Origin: an uncultured Muribaculaceae bacterium
GTDB taxonomy: Bacteria > Bacteroidota > Bacteroidia > Bacteroidales > Muribaculaceae
Direction: 5' to 3'
Length of the DNA: 30,739 nucleotides
Assembly: GCA_910587355.1 (NCBI GenBank)
Contig: CAJUKF010000036.1
Location: forward strand, 1 to 30,739
Shown here: in pieces, positions 1-7,168 of the stretch
Position numbering within the stretch: the first letter of the stretch is position 1
Layout of the letters: every line of letters begins with the position of its first letter
Notes under the pieces: model-generated
The model's database searches: none
What the model saw: only the letters and a program-made list of their open reading frames with translations
What the model was told of the DNA's origin: nothing
Made by a program: the position numbers and the translations under genes

Positions 1-9
1 CACGAAAGC

Positions 10-44
10 AGGAGATAAACACCTGCGATTAGTGTTTACCTCCT
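10..44 (-). terminator. Hairpin downstream of the fructokinase gene, possible terminator
   Basis: Positions 10-22 and 32-44 form 13-bp arms with one mismatch (15/39) around a 9-nt loop. The hairpin begins 36 bp past the fructokinase stop codon on the minus strand, which suits an operon end. There is no run of U after the stem in either direction, so it may be an mRNA-stabilizing or factor-dependent structure instead. Confidence 0.4.
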
Positions 45-79
45 ACTCGATTCTAAAAATCTAAAACCTATTGAAAAAC

Positions 80-958
80 TTATTCGGTGAGCTCTGCGGG
101 CAGAACGGGCATTGCGCCTTTGTGTGTGCAGACGAAAGCGGAGGTGCGGACGGCGCATGAATGTGCTTCGGGCACGCTCTTGCCTTTGAGAATTGAGGAG
201 ATGAATGCAGCCGTGAAGCTGTCGCCTGCACCGACGGTATCGGCAACCTCAACCTTTGGGGTAGGCTGGAATGATACCTGGCCCGGAGTGAATACGTAAC
301 TGCCGTTGATGCCACAGGTAAGGATGAGCATCTTGAGATTATACTTGCCCAGGAGAATCCAGCACTTGTCCTGAAGGTCTATGCCGGGATAGCCGAACAT
401 GCGGCTGACAGTGACAAGCTCTTCGTCGTTGATTTTGAGTATGTTGCAGCGCTTCATCGAATCGCAGAGAATTTCTTTGGTATAGAAACCCTGACGGAGG
501 TTGACGTCAAACACCACAAGATTGTCTTTGTCGGCAGGCATCGCGTCGAGAAAACGGCCGATAGTCTCTCTGGATACCACATTGCGCTGTGCGAGCGAGC
601 CGAAGCAAACGGCTTTGGTTTTGGCCGCGATGGCTTCGAGTTCGGGAGTGAAGGGGATATTGTCCCATGCCACATTTTCCTTGATATCGTACTGGGGAAT
701 GCCGGCGAGGTCGATTTCAACCTGAACGGTGCCGGTAGGATAGGGCACTTCGGCAATAAGCTGATTAAGGCCTTTGGATGTGAAATTTTCTACTATTTCC
801 TTACCGAGTGGGTCGGCTCCTACAGCACTGACAACGACACTCGGCAGCCCGAACTGCGATACGTGATATGCGAAATTTGCCGGGGCTCCGCCTATTTTTT
901 TACCTTCCGGAAGGACGTCCCACAGGGCTTCGCCCATTCCGACAACTACGTCTTTCAT
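80..958 (-). CDS. Fructokinase, PfkB/ribokinase family carbohydrate kinase
   Basis: The 292-residue protein has the usual length of cytosolic PfkB-family sugar kinases. The N-terminal substrate-site signature GGAPANFA is at residues 23-30. The C-terminal anion-hole signature DTVGAGDSF is at 240-248, with catalytic base Asp246. GGAPANFAYH is typical of the fructokinase branch. It would phosphorylate fructose released in the periplasm and brought in by the neighbouring permease. It is the last gene of a minus-strand operon, 24 bp after the permease gene, and corresponds in position to BT1757 of the B. theta levan locus. No signal peptide is visible. Family and catalytic motif are clear; fructose as substrate is inferred from context. 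Confidence 0.93.
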   Translation of the reverse strand: MKDVVVGMGEALWDVLPEGKKIGGAPANFAYHVSQFGLPSVVVSAVGADPLGKEIVENFTSKGLNQLIAEVPYPTGTVQVEIDLAGIPQYDIKENVAWDNIPFTPELEAIAAKTKAVCFGSLAQRNVVSRETIGRFLDAMPADKDNLVVFDVNLRQGFYTKEILCDSMKRCNILKINDEELVTVSRMFGYPGIDLQDKCWILLGKYNLKMLILTCGINGSYVFTPGQVSFQPTPKVEVADTVGAGDSFTAAFISSILKGKSVPEAHSCAVRTSAFVCTHKGAMPVLPAELTE

Positions 959-982
959 ATTGTCTGAGTATGATTTAAGGTT

Positions 983-2167
983 TTATATTTTCTTGATTTT
1001 GAGAGTATAATACAGCAGATATACCACACCGATTGTCATTACGGCCACGGCGCCTGCCTGGCCGATGGCGTCGGAAGCATAACCCATGGCGAGCGGGAAT
1101 ATTGTACCGCCGAAGAGGCCCATAATCATAAGACCCGACACCTCGTTTTTCTCATTAGGTGTATATACAAGCGCCTGCGAGAATACAACCGAGAATATGT
1201 TGGAGTTGCCGAAGCCAATGAGACCAATGCCTACATAGAGCGGCGTGAGGGTGTCGCCGACAAAAAGCAGTACCATACCTGCAAGCATGAGCAGTACGCT
1301 TGCCGCGAAGAACAGTTTGGGTGATACAACGCGCAGCAGGAAGGCACCGAGGAAGCAACCGAGGGTTCGGAAGATGAAGTAAATACTGGTTGCGTAGCCG
1401 GCCTCTTCGAGGGGAAGGGCAAGCCGTTCCATGATGATTTTGGGCGCTGTGGTATTTGTGCCTACATCGATGCCTACATGACACATTATGCCTATAAAGC
1501 AAAGAAATATGAACGGACGGCCCAGAAGTCGGAGACATTCGCCTACGCCTGAAGCCTTGTCGGGTTTTTCTTCTTCAATAGGAGTGGCTGCAAGCAGCGA
1601 GATTGAAAGGAGGCTGACAACAGCATAGATTACAAAGAGGGCTCTCCAGCCGAGACCGAATGTCGGGAACATGGTTGTCGCACCCCATGCGGCAAGAATA
1701 GGAGCCAGAAATGATGCGATAGCTTTTACGAACTGGCCGAAGGTGAGGGTAGAGGCGAGTTTGTCACCGCTGATAAGGTTGGATACAAGAGGGTTGAGGG
1801 AGGTCTGCATGATGGCGTTGCCGATGCCGAGAAGCGAGAAGGAAATCAGCATCACTGCATAGCTGTCGCCGAACACCGGTATGAACAGCGAGGCGGCTGT
1901 TATCACGAGACTTATCAGAACGGTTTTTTTGCGTCCGATTCGGTTCATCAGCATGCCCGTGGGTACAGAGAAAATCAGAAACCAGAAGAATACGAGGGAG
2001 GGGAAAAGATTGGCCTGCGTGTCGGTGAGGCCCAAATCTTTCTGAACATAGTTTGATGCGGTTCCTACAAGGTCGACAAAACCCATTGCGAAGAAGCAGA
2101 GCATCACAGGAATAAACTGGAGCACAAACGATTTGCGGTTTGTGACGAGTGATTGCGTGTTAGCCAT
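983..2167 (-). CDS. MFS sugar permease, FucP-like, probably fructose importer
   Basis: The 394-residue hydrophobic protein has the length and repeated hydrophobic segments of a 12-helix major facilitator. The cytoplasmic loop between helices 2 and 3 carries the MFS signature, seen here as MNRIGRKKT after FSVPTGML. The sequence resembles the fucose/glucose-galactose permease group (FHS family) often found in Bacteroidetes sugar loci. It lies between the GH32 gene (18-bp gap) and the fructokinase gene (24-bp gap) in one minus-strand operon, the place of BT1758 in the B. theta levan locus. The inferred role is to carry monomeric fructose across the inner membrane. The substrate cannot be read from the sequence. 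Confidence 0.9.
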   Translation of the reverse strand: MANTQSLVTNRKSFVLQFIPVMLCFFAMGFVDLVGTASNYVQKDLGLTDTQANLFPSLVFFWFLIFSVPTGMLMNRIGRKKTVLISLVITAASLFIPVFGDSYAVMLISFSLLGIGNAIMQTSLNPLVSNLISGDKLASTLTFGQFVKAIASFLAPILAAWGATTMFPTFGLGWRALFVIYAVVSLLSISLLAATPIEEEKPDKASGVGECLRLLGRPFIFLCFIGIMCHVGIDVGTNTTAPKIIMERLALPLEEAGYATSIYFIFRTLGCFLGAFLLRVVSPKLFFAASVLLMLAGMVLLFVGDTLTPLYVGIGLIGFGNSNIFSVVFSQALVYTPNEKNEVSGLMIMGLFGGTIFPLAMGYASDAIGQAGAVAVMTIGVVYLLYYTLKIKKI

Positions 2168-2185
2168 GATTGTTATGTGTGTCTG

Positions 2186-4027
2186 TTATTTTACTTTTAT
2201 AGGGAAGATGCTTAGATTGGTGATGCGGGCACTCCTGCCCTTGGCCGAAACGGCCAGTGTTGTATAGGGGGTAGTGGGGAAAACGAGATTTGTCATCACG
2301 AAGTTGCCGTCGTTGCCAAAAACCTCTATGCTCGATTTATCCACAAATATTCTCAAAGAGATTTTATTGTCGTCCTCAAACGTAGGGGAGACGGTTACTG
2401 CCGGAAAATCCTGACTGAAATCCACAATGCCGCTTTCACGACGGTCGAACGAAAGAGTATGAGCGCCCACATCATATTTCATCGTAACGCTTTCACCGGA
2501 CTTATTTGAGATAAGGAGATTTACCGATTCAGATTTCTTCGCCTCTATGTCAAGTGCGATTTCGCAGATGCCGTCGTTAGTGGCGGGGAGCATGAATTTG
2601 CGGGCTGAATTTCCGACCGAGAAGCTCTTGCCGCTCACCACAGCTTTGTGCCGTATGGCAGTAAGCTCGGGTGAAGGAGCTGATGACATATAGATTTGTC
2701 CGTCGGGGGCACGGAAGAGCCCGGCTTCGCGGGGGAGGGTATTGGCGCTGCGGTATTGCACGGTGGGCACCTCGGCTGCATACTGCCAGTTGCTCATCCA
2801 CCCTATCAGTGTGCGACGGTGGTCGGGAGCGTCGCTCCAGCTTACTGTCGCATAGTTGTCTTTGCCGAAATCCATCCATTTGGTAGGAATGTTGCCCGAA
2901 GCGTCAGTATCGGCCTTGAATGTCTTTCCGTCGAAGTCACCCACGAAATACTGAGTGGCACTGCCACCGAATGGACCGCCGGGGTTGATATTGCACAGCA
3001 GCACCCATTTTTCCTCGTCGGTGCCGTTAACTTTGAGCTTGAATAAATCAGGACATTCCCATACGCCTCCCTGTGCACCGATTCCTTTGCCGAAAGCACC
3101 CTGCAGTGTCCATTCCTTCAGGTCGGGAGAAGTGAAGAACAGCATTTCGCGGTCGAGTGCGTGTGCGAGCGTGAGAACCCATTGCCGGTTTTTCGCATCC
3201 CAGAACATATTGGGGTCGCGGGCCTCGCTGTCGAGTGTGATGACCGGATTGCCTGGATAAATATCGAAAGTGACACCATTGTCCGCGCTGTGGGCGAGGC
3301 TTTGTGTCTGGCTGACACCGGCCGAAGTATACAGTGCGATTACAGCGTCCTTGCCGAAGCCTGCGGTATTCTCGGTGTCAATTGCCGCACTTCCGCTGAA
3401 TACCGCTCCCAGTCCGTTGGGTTCTATTGCAGTGGGTTCGTGCTCCCAGGTTACAAGGTCTTTTGAAGAAGAGTGTCCCCAGGTCATGTTCTGCCACTTT
3501 GAGCCATATGGATTCCACTGGTAGTAGAGATGCCATACACCGTCTTTGTAGAACATGCCGTTGGGGTCGTTCATCCATCCGTAGAGTGGTGTGTGGTGGA
3601 AAGCCGGACGGTATTTTTCGCGGTTGGATGTGTCATATGAATCGGAGAGACGGAGGTCGCTCCAGCATACGTCTTCTTTGGCTTCGCGCACATTAGAGCG
3701 GTTCTGTGTGGTTACGACGTTCATTACCACTGTATGACCTTTATATCCGCTGAGGTCGAAGGGGACATAGTAGTCGACTTTGCTTTTTGCGAGTCTGACA
3801 TTGATATTCCTGTCAAGTTTGCCGTCGACAAGAATACTGATTCCGGCGTCATCGTTAGATTCCTGCACCGGGAGCAGTATGTATTTGCTGTCGCCTGTGA
3901 TTCTTATAAGGGTGTTGTTGCTTCCGAGATGTTCGACCTCGACCCCTTTCGAGGCGGCAGCGTCAGGTGCGGCAATCATAGCACCGAGCATCAGGGAGGC
4001 TCCAAGTCCCATTTGTATTAGATTCAT
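2186..4027 (-). CDS. GH32 fructan beta-fructosidase (exo-levanase/inulinase type), periplasmic
   Basis: The 613-residue protein starts with a hydrophobic signal sequence (about residues 1-26) without a lipobox cysteine, so periplasmic release is expected. Residues about 28-130 form a beta-rich N-terminal domain of the kind seen in Bacteroidetes GH32 enzymes (DUF4980-like). The catalytic five-bladed propeller begins near residue 140. All three GH32 catalytic motifs are intact: WMNDPNG at 151-157 with nucleophile Asp154, RDP at 270-272 with stabilizer Asp271, and WECPD at 323-327 with acid/base Glu324. A C-terminal beta-sandwich follows, containing FVDKSSIEVFGND. It is the first gene of the minus-strand operon and is divergent from the HTCS gene. 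It probably releases fructose from oligofructans; linkage preference is unknown. Confidence 0.94.
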   Translation of the reverse strand: MNLIQMGLGASLMLGAMIAAPDAAASKGVEVEHLGSNNTLIRITGDSKYILLPVQESNDDAGISILVDGKLDRNINVRLAKSKVDYYVPFDLSGYKGHTVVMNVVTTQNRSNVREAKEDVCWSDLRLSDSYDTSNREKYRPAFHHTPLYGWMNDPNGMFYKDGVWHLYYQWNPYGSKWQNMTWGHSSSKDLVTWEHEPTAIEPNGLGAVFSGSAAIDTENTAGFGKDAVIALYTSAGVSQTQSLAHSADNGVTFDIYPGNPVITLDSEARDPNMFWDAKNRQWVLTLAHALDREMLFFTSPDLKEWTLQGAFGKGIGAQGGVWECPDLFKLKVNGTDEEKWVLLCNINPGGPFGGSATQYFVGDFDGKTFKADTDASGNIPTKWMDFGKDNYATVSWSDAPDHRRTLIGWMSNWQYAAEVPTVQYRSANTLPREAGLFRAPDGQIYMSSAPSPELTAIRHKAVVSGKSFSVGNSARKFMLPATNDGICEIALDIEAKKSESVNLLISNKSGESVTMKYDVGAHTLSFDRRESGIVDFSQDFPAVTVSPTFEDDNKISLRIFVDKSSIEVFGNDGNFVMTNLVFPTTPYTTLAVSAKGRSARITNLSIFPIKVK

Positions 4028-4067
4028 ATTGTTTAATTGGGTTTTATGGTTTCGTTGTTCCGTGTCG

Positions 4068-4075
4068 CAAAACTA
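4068..4075 (-). promoter_or_regulatory. Predicted -7 element for the GH32-permease-fructokinase operon
   Basis: Read on the minus strand this is TAGTTTTG, a full match to the Bacteroidetes TAnnTTTG element, 40 bp upstream of the GH32 start codon. No TTTG-like -33 element lies at the expected 19-21 bp spacing, which fits a promoter that needs an activator. Confidence 0.6.
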
Positions 4076-4096
4076 CTAATTAATAGAAAAAAGCGA

Positions 4097-4134
4097 TATA
4101 AAAAAACGTGCATAGTATATCAAATATGATGTGT
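4097..4134 (+). promoter_or_regulatory. Tandem HTCS-type site pair, plus orientation, in the divergent intergenic region
   Basis: Positions 4097-4113 match TATNAAAAANNGTGCAT at all 14 defined bases. A weaker copy, 10 of 14, follows at 4118-4134 with a 21-bp period. The pair faces the HTCS gene, but its end lies 48 bp from that promoter's -7 element rather than the 58-59 bp seen for the other two operons. It may serve autoregulation, or be a second contact surface for the mirrored pair at 4134-4171. Confidence 0.45.
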
Positions 4135-4171
4135 GGCAGTGTTTTTAATAGGTTATGCACTTTTTTTCATG
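4134..4171 (-). promoter_or_regulatory. Tandem HTCS-type site pair upstream of the GH32 operon
   Basis: On the minus strand, 4171-4155 matches TATNAAAAANNGTGCAT at 13 of 14 defined bases, and 4150-4134 at 11 of 14, with a 21-bp period. The promoter-proximal end is 58 bp from the -7 element of the GH32 operon, almost exactly the spacing at the susC promoter. It mirrors the plus-oriented pair around position 4134. Assignment to the HTCS regulator is inference. Confidence 0.5.
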
Positions 4172-4182
4172 ATTATATTAAC

Positions 4183-4190
4183 TAACTTTG
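4183..4190 (+). promoter_or_regulatory. Predicted -7 element for the HTCS gene
   Basis: TAACTTTG matches the Bacteroidetes TAnnTTTG consensus 24 bp before the HTCS start codon. A T-run at 4161-4167 could act as a weak -33 element. Confidence 0.55.
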
Positions 4191-4214
4191 CAGAGCCTTA
4201 AATAATCGTTAGCG

Positions 4215-6953
4215 ATGCTTTGGAGAACTCTGTACATATTTATATTGACAGCTTTACTGTCTTTATTGGCTTGCACCGAGAGCAAAGTATATAGAATCGG
4301 TGTATCGCAGTGCAGTCAGGATGACTGGCGCAACAAAATGAATGACGAAATCAACCGTGAAATCATGTTTCACGAAGATGCCGTTGTCGAAATCCGCTCT
4401 GCCGATGACAGCAATGAAAAACAAATCCGGGATATAAAGTATTTTGTCGACAATGGCTTCGATATAATAATCGTTTCGCCAAACGAAGCCGCGGCACTCA
4501 CGCCCGTAATCAAGGAAGTATATGAAAGCGGCATGCCCGTTGTGATTTTTGACCGCAACATAAATGATACCACTTACACCGCACGAATCGGGGCCAACGA
4601 TGTGGAACTTGGAAAATCCGCCGCGCATTACGCCCTCCATATCCTCGGCAAGGGTGCGAAGGCCATAGAGATTTTCGGTCTGAGAGGTTCTACTCCCGCA
4701 GAAGACCGTCATGAAGGCTTTGCCAAAGAATTCACTGGCAATGGCGGCAGTCTGCTTGCAAGCGTGGCAGCCGACTGGAATAAAGAGGATGCCGTACCCG
4801 TTGTGGATTCACTGTTAAGAATTTATTCTAATGTCGACCTGATATATGCCCACAACGACCGTATGGCAATCGGAGCTTCGGAAGTGGCACGCAGACTCGG
4901 ACGTGACGAAATAAAAATCATAGGCATAGATGCCGCACCGGAAATCGGAATCCGGGCCGTGGCCGACAGTGTGATAGACGCTACTTTTCTTTATCCTACC
5001 GAGGGTCACCGTCTGATTCGTACCGCACTGGCTATTCTTAAAAATCAGCCCTATGAGCGTGAGACGTCCTTGCCCCTGTCATCTGCCGTAGACCTTACGA
5101 ATGCCGACATACTTCTTCTTCAGAATGAGACACTTAAAGAAGAAACCGGCAAGATGCAGATACTCAAAAACCGAATTGATGACTACTGGGACCGGCACTC
5201 TTCGCAGACATCTCTTTTCTATGCCAGCATTGCAATCATCATATTGCTTTTCGGTGTGGGTTTTCTGCTCCTGAGGGCTTTCTGGCAGCGCACGCGTCAC
5301 CAAAAAGAACTTATGGCGCAGAACCGCCTGCTCGGCCAAGAACGTGACAAACAGAAAGCGCTTAACGAACAGCTCGAGGAAGCCACCCAGTCCAAGCTGA
5401 TGTTTTTTACCAATGTGTCGCATGATTTGCGCACACCGCTCACACTTATCGCCGAACCCGTGGCGCAGCTCGCCTCTGCCACAAATCTCAGTCCACAGCA
5501 GCACACGCTGATGAGAATTGCCGATAAAAATGCAAAAATATTGCAACGCCTTATCAATCAGATACTTGACTTTCGTAAATATGAAAACGGCAAGCTCGGT
5601 CTCAAGCTGACGGAAATTGATTTCGGAAAATCGCTGCGCGACTGGATGGACTCTTTCTATGCCATAGCCCGGAAGCGGGATATAAAACTGACATTGTCGG
5701 CTCCTGAATCCGAAGCTCCGTTGCATCTGGCTCTCGATTCAGAAAAAATAGAGCGTGTATTTTTCAATATCCTCTCCAATGCCTTTAAATATACGCCTGA
5801 CAACGGCACAATCAACGTGTCATACGACTGCGACGGGCAGACTCTCACATTCAGTGTGGCCGATACAGGAGAAGGTATCAGCGAGCGTGATTTGGGAAAT
5901 ATCTTCGACCGTTTCTATCAGGTCGACCGGATTCATCCCAACGGTTCCGGCATAGGCCTGTCACTTGCCAAAGCCTTTGTTGAGTTGCACGGAGGCACAA
6001 TATCAGTGGAGAGCACGCTGCGTAAAGGCTCTGTCTTCACTGTTTCTCTTCCGGTGACACATGTGTCGGAGGAAGTAGCTGCTGCCGATAAGAATATCGA
6101 TGGAAACGACGTGGCGGCCGAGCTCGGGACAATCGACTCAGACCTCTGTGCCGACAGCCAAAAGCCCATATTGCTGTTTATTGATGATAACAAAGACATT
6201 CAGAAACTTGTGGGCACTCTTTTGGACGATACCTATAATATCATTACAGCCTCTAACGGAAAAGAAGGTTTGAAGATGGCTGCCAGATATGTGCCCGACC
6301 TTGTAATCTGCGATGTTATGATGCCCGTCATGGATGGACTCGAGTGTTGCCGGTGTATCAAAAATGAGGTGTCGACATCGCACATCCCCGTGCTCATGCT
6401 CACTGCTTGTTCCATGGACGAGCAGCGTGTTCAGGCCTACGACAGCGGTGCCGACGGATATATATCAAAACCTTTCAGCAGTACCGTTCTGCGTGCTCGA
6501 TGCGCGGCTCTTATCGCCAACAGAAAGCGTATCCGCGAGCTATGGCAGGGAACCTCGGCATCGGCTGCCCCCAAAGACAACAGTGTCTCGGCTCCACAGA
6601 GAAAAGAAATGCCATCGGGTGATATCGACGACGATTTCTACCGCCGTTTTCTGGCTGTTTTCAAAGCTGAAATGGGTAACTCCGACCTCAGTGTCGACAT
6701 CGTGGCATCACGTATGGGGCTCGAGCGCTCGCAGTTCTACCGCAAAATCAAGGCTCTTACCAACTATGCTCCGGTTGAACTCATGCGGCGTCTGCGTCTG
6801 CAGCAAGGGCGGACGCTGCTTGTTACCACCGATAAAACCATAAGTGAAATCGCATACGAGACGGGTTTCTCCACTCCCGCTTATTTTACCAAATGCTATC
6901 GTGACGCCTACGGCGAGACTCCATCCGAAGTGCGTGCCAAACTGGGCAGATAG
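4215..6953 (+). CDS. Hybrid two-component system regulator (HTCS), fructan/fructose sensor
   Basis: The 912-residue one-protein signalling system begins with a secretion signal ending in LLAC20. Residues about 25-310 resemble a periplasmic sugar-binding protein of the LacI/ribose-binding type, as in B. theta BT1754, which senses fructose. A transmembrane helix spans about 333-356, followed by a short coiled region. The HisKA domain has phospho-acceptor His403 in SHDLRTPL. The ATPase domain has the N box (NILSNAFKYTP) and G boxes (DTGEGIS, GSGIGLSL). A receiver domain follows with phospho-acceptor Asp700 in CDVMMPVMDG, and a C-terminal AraC-type DNA-binding domain covers about 808-910. All modules look intact. 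It is divergent from the GH32 operon and just upstream of susC, so it probably controls both. Confidence 0.95.
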   Translation: MLWRTLYIFILTALLSLLACTESKVYRIGVSQCSQDDWRNKMNDEINREIMFHEDAVVEIRSADDSNEKQIRDIKYFVDNGFDIIIVSPNEAAALTPVIKEVYESGMPVVIFDRNINDTTYTARIGANDVELGKSAAHYALHILGKGAKAIEIFGLRGSTPAEDRHEGFAKEFTGNGGSLLASVAADWNKEDAVPVVDSLLRIYSNVDLIYAHNDRMAIGASEVARRLGRDEIKIIGIDAAPEIGIRAVADSVIDATFLYPTEGHRLIRTALAILKNQPYERETSLPLSSAVDLTNADILLLQNETLKEETGKMQILKNRIDDYWDRHSSQTSLFYASIAIIILLFGVGFLLLRAFWQRTRHQKELMAQNRLLGQERDKQKALNEQLEEATQSKLMFFTNVSHDLRTPLTLIAEPVAQLASATNLSPQQHTLMRIADKNAKILQRLINQILDFRKYENGKLGLKLTEIDFGKSLRDWMDSFYAIARKRDIKLTLSAPESEAPLHLALDSEKIERVFFNILSNAFKYTPDNGTINVSYDCDGQTLTFSVADTGEGISERDLGNIFDRFYQVDRIHPNGSGIGLSLAKAFVELHGGTISVESTLRKGSVFTVSLPVTHVSEEVAAADKNIDGNDVAAELGTIDSDLCADSQKPILLFIDDNKDIQKLVGTLLDDTYNIITASNGKEGLKMAARYVPDLVICDVMMPVMDGLECCRCIKNEVSTSHIPVLMLTACSMDEQRVQAYDSGADGYISKPFSSTVLRARCAALIANRKRIRELWQGTSASAAPKDNSVSAPQRKEMPSGDIDDDFYRRFLAVFKAEMGNSDLSVDIVASRMGLERSQFYRKIKALTNYAPVELMRRLRLQQGRTLLVTTDKTISEIAYETGFSTPAYFTKCYRDAYGETPSEVRAKLGR

Positions 6954-6972
6954 CATTCCGGCCCAAATGATT

Positions 6973-7016
6973 ACAGACATTGTCCATTGAATATTTTCAT
7001 GACAATGTCTGTTTTT
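6973..7016 (+). terminator. Intrinsic terminator after the HTCS gene
   Basis: Perfect 12-bp arms at 6973-6984 and 7001-7012 enclose a 16-nt loop and are followed by TTTT and then ATT. It ends the HTCS transcript 20-60 bp after its stop and insulates the regulator from the susC operon. The potential early ATG at 6980 lies inside the stem, which argues against that start for susC. Confidence 0.85.
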
Positions 7017-7030
7017 ATTCTGAATATATC

Positions 7031-7068
7031 TATGAAAAACTGTGCATTTTTTATCAAAAAGCGTGCAT
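7031..7068 (+). promoter_or_regulatory. Tandem HTCS-type direct repeats upstream of susC
   Basis: Two copies of TATNAAAAANNGTGCAT, both matching all 14 defined bases, lie at 7031-7047 and 7052-7068, a period of exactly 21 bp (two helical turns). The proximal end is 59 bp from the susC -7 element. Direct repeats of this period suit an AraC-type DNA-binding domain acting as a dimer. Assignment to the adjacent HTCS is inference. Confidence 0.6.
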
Positions 7069-7127
7069 TGACCGATTTTTAATATTTGGCACAACATTCA
7101 TTATATGCCCTACGGCACACCACAGGC

Positions 7128-7135
7128 TAATTTTG
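7128..7135 (+). promoter_or_regulatory. Predicted -7 element of the susC operon
   Basis: TAATTTTG is a full match to TAnnTTTG and lies 33 bp before the chosen susC start. No convincing -33 element is present, consistent with activation from the upstream tandem sites. Confidence 0.6.
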
Positions 7136-7168
7136 TGGCAGAAACAATTTTTATTAACCTGTAATAAC

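Noticed and set aside
6980..7168. Upstream extension of the susC frame to an ATG at 6980
   Set aside because: The extension crosses the HTCS terminator, the tandem regulatory repeats and the predicted -7 element; ATG 7169 gives a clean signal peptide.
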